In this document: positions 47,001-47,958 of the stretch, piece by piece
How the letters are laid out: every line of letters begins with the position of its first letter
Position numbering within the stretch: the stretch's first letter is position 1
NCBI GenBank assembly: GCA_026260175.1
Contig: JAKCWW010002417.1
Location: forward strand, 9,754-57,711
Length of the DNA: 47,958 nucleotides
Reading direction: 5' to 3'
From: Reticulitermes lucifugus
Taxonomy: Eukaryota; Arthropoda; Insecta; Blattodea; Rhinotermitidae
Made by a program: the position numbers and the translations under genes
Notes under the pieces: model-generated
Database searches by the model: none
What the model saw: only the letters and a program-made list of their open reading frames with translations
What the model was told of the DNA's origin: nothing

Positions 47001-47776
47001 TAAAATGGTTGCAGATCATGTTTACATCCATGCATATAGTTCTGTAACCTTTGTATTTGAGACACATTGAATAAAATAAGAGACATACAAATTAGGTTTT
47101 ACTTCTGTCACTAGGTAGTGGAAGCCAGAAATTCTATTGGACTTCCCATCCTGCAGTCCTTAAATTATCAGAGAATGTAGATTTGGTTCATAATTGTGGG
47201 TTCATCACCATGGTAAACCTAAGCCCTAATCGCAGTAATGGGCCAAACATCGTGGGTGTGTCTGCTGAGGATGTTGTACCAGAGGTCACTCAGCAGAGTG
47301 TGAATCAAGTCAGCCTTGTTGAAGCATGGGTCGCTGCTAGCAGTAGTCCAGTTGGTGATACAAGAACATCAAACAGTCCAGTGAACGGTTTTACAAGTGA
47401 GGAATGTGCAGATATTTTAAAAGAAGAACTGGATAATTTACATGGTGAACAGTCCCCACAAATAAAAAAATCTCAGTACTGTCATAGTAAAGTCTCTGGT
47501 GAAAGTGATGCTGTTAGAAATACAAAAGTTGATGTTGAGGTAGAAACAAGAGATTCTAAAATGTTAGAAGTTGATAGACATCTGGAAGATGAACAAGACC
47601 AGTGGACATTACTAGACTGCTGCTTTGGTGTGCCGTTGTTTGATGCTGAAGCCAACCTACAGATATGTGAAGCCATTGTGTCCACAGAGCTGTGGAAGAG
47701 AGAAAGCCTTGAGAAGCTGACAGCATCAAGCCGGAGACTTTGCCTTCGGTTGCTGGACTTCATCGACTGTAATCAG
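35003..47776 (+). CDS. FAM91A1: FAM91A1 orthologue, golgin/WDR11-complex trafficking factor (12 exons, 3' end outside window)
   Basis: FAM91A1 works with TBC1D23 and with WDR11/C17orf75 to capture endosome-derived vesicles at the trans-Golgi (family knowledge). Twelve exons join in frame to 834 codons; human protein is 838, so only a short C-terminal exon is missing. Strongly conserved blocks: [10 protein letters not shown] near the start, [157 protein letters not shown], and [11 protein letters not shown] near the end. These cover both FAM91 N- and C-terminal domains. There is no signal peptide or membrane segment, as expected for a cytosolic factor. The linker at about residues 635-775 is poorly conserved and acidic. 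ATG at 35003 gives the canonical N-terminus. Confidence 0.96.
35415..35655 (-). repeat. SINE family 1 (FAM91A1 intron 1)
   Basis: AAAGTAAAGTTCACCCTACA, GCCATGAAGGCACAGGGGGG, AGTAGAGGTATAGCTCTACT, CCGCTTTACCCCCGGGAATG, GGTGGGCCCCAGGG and GGATTCGATCCCTGG. Well preserved with CpGs, unlike copies further inside the gene. Confidence 0.85.
35812..35905 (+). repeat. Fragment sharing the CTTCTGGGATGTGA motif
   Basis: TGTCTTCTGGGATGTGATAC, TGTGTACTGTGGTAGATAAG resemble the motif at the ends of the 12.3 and 13.3 kb fragments and at 46.35 kb. Probably one retroelement terminus; class inferred only. Confidence 0.4.
36604..36898 (+). CDS. FAM91A1: FAM91A1 exon 2
   Basis: Residues 25-122, [11 protein letters not shown] through [11 protein letters not shown], among the best conserved parts of the family. 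Acceptor TTTCAG, donor GTAATT splitting the Cys codon after one base. Confidence 0.95.
37330..37530 (-). mobile_element. LINE reverse-transcriptase fragment (FAM91A1 intron 2)
   Basis: The minus strand encodes [20 protein letters not shown] then [11 protein letters not shown], equal to the YGCETWSLTLREE...RVLRRIFGPKR block just upstream of the tail fragments seen elsewhere. A stop follows the KR. Confidence 0.75.
37858..38039 (+). CDS. FAM91A1: FAM91A1 exon 3
   Basis: Residues 123-183, [20 protein letters not shown] through the WWNVEVG segment to EEDIK. Acceptor TTTCAG, donor GTGTGT, phase 0 out. Confidence 0.95.
38262..38362 (+). CDS. FAM91A1: FAM91A1 exon 4
   Basis: Residues 184-217, [20 protein letters not shown] then [14 protein letters not shown], corresponding to human KIID...LDYNVVHSLY with the same spacing. 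Acceptor TTTCAG, donor GTTAGT (weaker than its neighbours). Confidence 0.93.
38637..38800 (-). mobile_element. LINE 3' end fragment (FAM91A1 intron 4)
   Basis: The minus strand encodes [14 protein letters not shown], then a stop and a decayed AQDRD-like remnant, the same reverse-transcriptase tail as at 23.4 kb. Confidence 0.7.
39593..39752 (+). CDS. FAM91A1: FAM91A1 exon 5
   Basis: Residues 217-270, [20 protein letters not shown] then [20 protein letters not shown] and [13 protein letters not shown]. Acceptor TTACAG, donor GTAAGC, phase 0 out. Confidence 0.95.
39795..39970 (+). repeat. SINE family 3 (FAM91A1 intron 5, copy a)
   Basis: GGTTTGAATC-type B box, then TTTTGTGGTTTTCCTTATTC, CAGGTAAATTTCAGGATAGT, ACCTTAAAATATGCTAAGGA. 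tRNA-like head with a BovB/RTE-style 3' body. Confidence 0.55.
40610..40830 (+). repeat. SINE family 3 (FAM91A1 intron 5, copy b)
   Basis: Head with AAGGCTCAAATCTCC, body GAGAATGCTGGAATAGTACC, TTAAATTAGGCCATGAG, ending TCATTTTGCCATTTGATGTC. Same order as copies a and c. Confidence 0.55.
40870..41110 (+). repeat. SINE family 3 (FAM91A1 intron 5, copy c)
   Basis: The A box AGTGGTTGGCAC (40883-40894) and B box GGGTTCAAACC (40920-40930) are clear. Body CCATGCAAATACCCATATAA, TCAAATTAGGCCCC, ending ATCCTGCCATTTGACACTG. Confidence 0.65.
41248..41283. repeat. Microsatellite (ATA)n/(TTTA)n at splice acceptor
   Basis: ATA units followed by about six TTTA units run into TTGCAG of FAM91A1 exon 6, so the pyrimidine tract of this acceptor is made of repeat sequence. 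Confidence 0.95.
41287..41435 (+). CDS. FAM91A1: FAM91A1 exon 6
   Basis: Residues 271-320, [20 protein letters not shown] then RLGIARKK, a helix-turn-helix-like stretch in the N-terminal domain. The acceptor TTGCAG is directly preceded by a TTTA microsatellite. Donor GTAAGT. Confidence 0.95.
42318..42525 (+). CDS. FAM91A1: FAM91A1 exon 7
   Basis: Residues 320-389. The first part is variable linker rich in Glu, Ser and Thr. The end, [20 protein letters not shown] then SP, is near-invariant and opens the C-terminal domain. Acceptor AACAG, donor GTACGT. Confidence 0.95.
42640..43090 (+). mobile_element. LINE 3' end fragment (FAM91A1 intron 7)
   Basis: Encodes [20 protein letters not shown], then [13 protein letters not shown], and in another frame [17 protein letters not shown] remnant of [13 protein letters not shown]. 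The best preserved of the LINE tails here, but frameshifted. Confidence 0.85.
43621..43904 (+). CDS. FAM91A1: FAM91A1 exon 8
   Basis: Residues 390-484, [20 protein letters not shown] then [30 protein letters not shown] and [14 protein letters not shown]. Acceptor CTCCAG, donor GTGAGT. Confidence 0.95.
44150..44425 (-). mobile_element. LINE reverse-transcriptase fragment (FAM91A1 intron 8)
   Basis: The minus strand encodes [20 protein letters not shown] then [20 protein letters not shown], matching the RVLRRIFGPKR...[11 protein letters not shown]...NIIRMIK segment. Confidence 0.85.
44536..44770 (-). repeat. SINE family 1, CpG-decayed copy (FAM91A1 intron 8)
   Basis: AAAGTTGTCACTGTGCATGC, CATGAAGACATATGGAGGGA, TTAACCTCGGCACTAGATGG, CTGGGAATCAAACCCCCAGA. 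Ends in the reversed tRNA-like head. Confidence 0.8.
44827..44990 (+). CDS. FAM91A1: FAM91A1 exon 9
   Basis: Residues 484-539, [20 protein letters not shown] then [20 protein letters not shown]. Acceptor TTGCAG, donor GTATGT. Confidence 0.95.
45240..45360 (+). repeat. Probable SINE family 3-like fragment (FAM91A1 intron 9)
   Basis: CTGACTGAGGTTTTCCCTGA, TTTTCCTCAGTTGTAAGAC, AAATGCCAGGGTGTAATTAG resembles the family 3 3' body. Confidence 0.35.
45837..45985 (+). CDS. FAM91A1: FAM91A1 exon 10
   Basis: Residues 539-588, [20 protein letters not shown] then [14 protein letters not shown] and [13 protein letters not shown]. Acceptor GACAG, donor GTAAGT, phase 0 out. Confidence 0.95.
46081..46106. 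repeat. Microsatellite (TCC)n (FAM91A1 intron 10)
   Basis: C7 then six TCC units, about 75-100 bases upstream of exon 11. Confidence 0.9.
46179..46254 (+). CDS. FAM91A1: FAM91A1 exon 11
   Basis: Residues 589-614, [20 protein letters not shown] then AHSKK. Less conserved than its neighbours, but phases match on both sides. Acceptor TTACAG, donor GTAAGC. Confidence 0.88.
46305..46425 (+). repeat. Retroelement terminus fragment (FAM91A1 intron 11)
   Basis: GTTTGAGGTTTTCACAGCAG, TGCTGAAGATACAGGTCCTC, TGGGATATGATGCTGTGTCA, and the inverted CATAGCATCATGTCTTGGAA. The inverted pair flanks a short centre, as in the 13.3-kb fragment. Confidence 0.4.
46855..47020 (+). repeat. SINE family 3 (FAM91A1 intron 11)
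   Basis: Head GTGGTTTAGTTATTATCTCT with B-box-like CAGGTTTAGTACC, body CCAGGAAGATGCTGGGGTAG. Decayed. Confidence 0.4.
47115..47776 (+). CDS. FAM91A1: FAM91A1 exon 12 (last visible)
   Basis: Residues 614-834. It starts [19 protein letters not shown], passes CGFITMVNL, runs through about 140 poorly conserved acidic and serine-rich residues, and ends with [31 protein letters not shown]. The donor GTGAGG follows, so at least one more exon with the stop codon lies beyond the right edge. Confidence 0.92.
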
Positions 47777-47894
47777 GTGAGGCAGGGCGCAATTGCTAGT
47801 GAAGGTCATATGACAAACCCTCCTGTATTCTTCTTTGTCCTGCTACCTGCACTCCCCACATATTTCTGCCCACTCTTTCCCTACTGTTTTTTTG

Positions 47895-47958
47895 TATATA
47901 CCGTATATTCTCGAATCTAATCCGCACATTTTTTACAGTTTTAGAGGGCTAAAAAATC
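47895..47958. repeat. Start of a dispersed repeat at window edge
   Basis: ACCGTATATTCTCGAATCTA then ATCCGCACATTTTTTACAG. This ACCGTAT..CTCGAAT..AATCCGCAC type of sequence is, to my knowledge, an animal DNA-repeat terminus. It is cut by the edge. Confidence 0.35.

Overview
This is a window of an animal (eukaryotic) nuclear genome. It carries two spliced protein-coding genes with GT-AG introns, no bacterial-style operons, and many decayed retroelements. The most likely source is a polyneopteran insect, with cockroach or termite as my best guess. That guess rests on the repeat types: tRNA-headed SINEs ending in a GGTAAAGG-type tail, and many truncated LINE 3' ends encoding an RRMRWAGH...GRPRHRW...LAQD-like C-terminal reverse-transcriptase tail. 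The genome also shows CpG depletion confined to gene bodies. The species cannot be fixed from the sequence alone.

Layout. About 1-17.7 kb is intergenic, rich in CpG and repeats. It holds SINEs of three tRNA-derived families, a MITE, four copies of one dispersed repeat, and Penelope-like or hammerhead-like fragments. I find no convincing gene there. About 17.7-30.8 kb is a CpG-poor transcription unit on the minus strand. It encodes the cell-division kinase CDC7 in 10 coding exons (stop at 21433, ATG at 30777, 671 codons) and probably has a 3' UTR of about 3.7 kb. About 30.8-32.2 kb is its CpG-normal 5' flank with a near-perfect 114-bp hairpin. About 32.3-33.7 kb is again CpG-poor, with a possible small plus-strand transcript I do not recognise. 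About 34.2-36 kb is the CpG-normal 5' flank of FAM91A1. From 35003 to the right edge is FAM91A1 on the plus strand. Twelve exons covering 834 codons are visible, and only the last C-terminal piece lies outside the window.

The two main genes are divergent, with about 4.2 kb between start codons. Their roles are unrelated: CDC7 fires DNA replication origins, and FAM91A1 acts in endosome-to-Golgi vesicle tethering. All exon joins below keep the reading frame, and every intron starts GT and ends AG.

The most interesting non-gene signal is a recurrent short module, CTGANGAT - hairpin - GAAAC - 2 to 5 nt - GTA/GTC. It occurs seven times on both strands. It resembles the reduced-stem-III hammerhead ribozymes reported in Penelope-like retroelements. 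Two copies sit in a nearly perfect inverted repeat inside a CDC7 intron.
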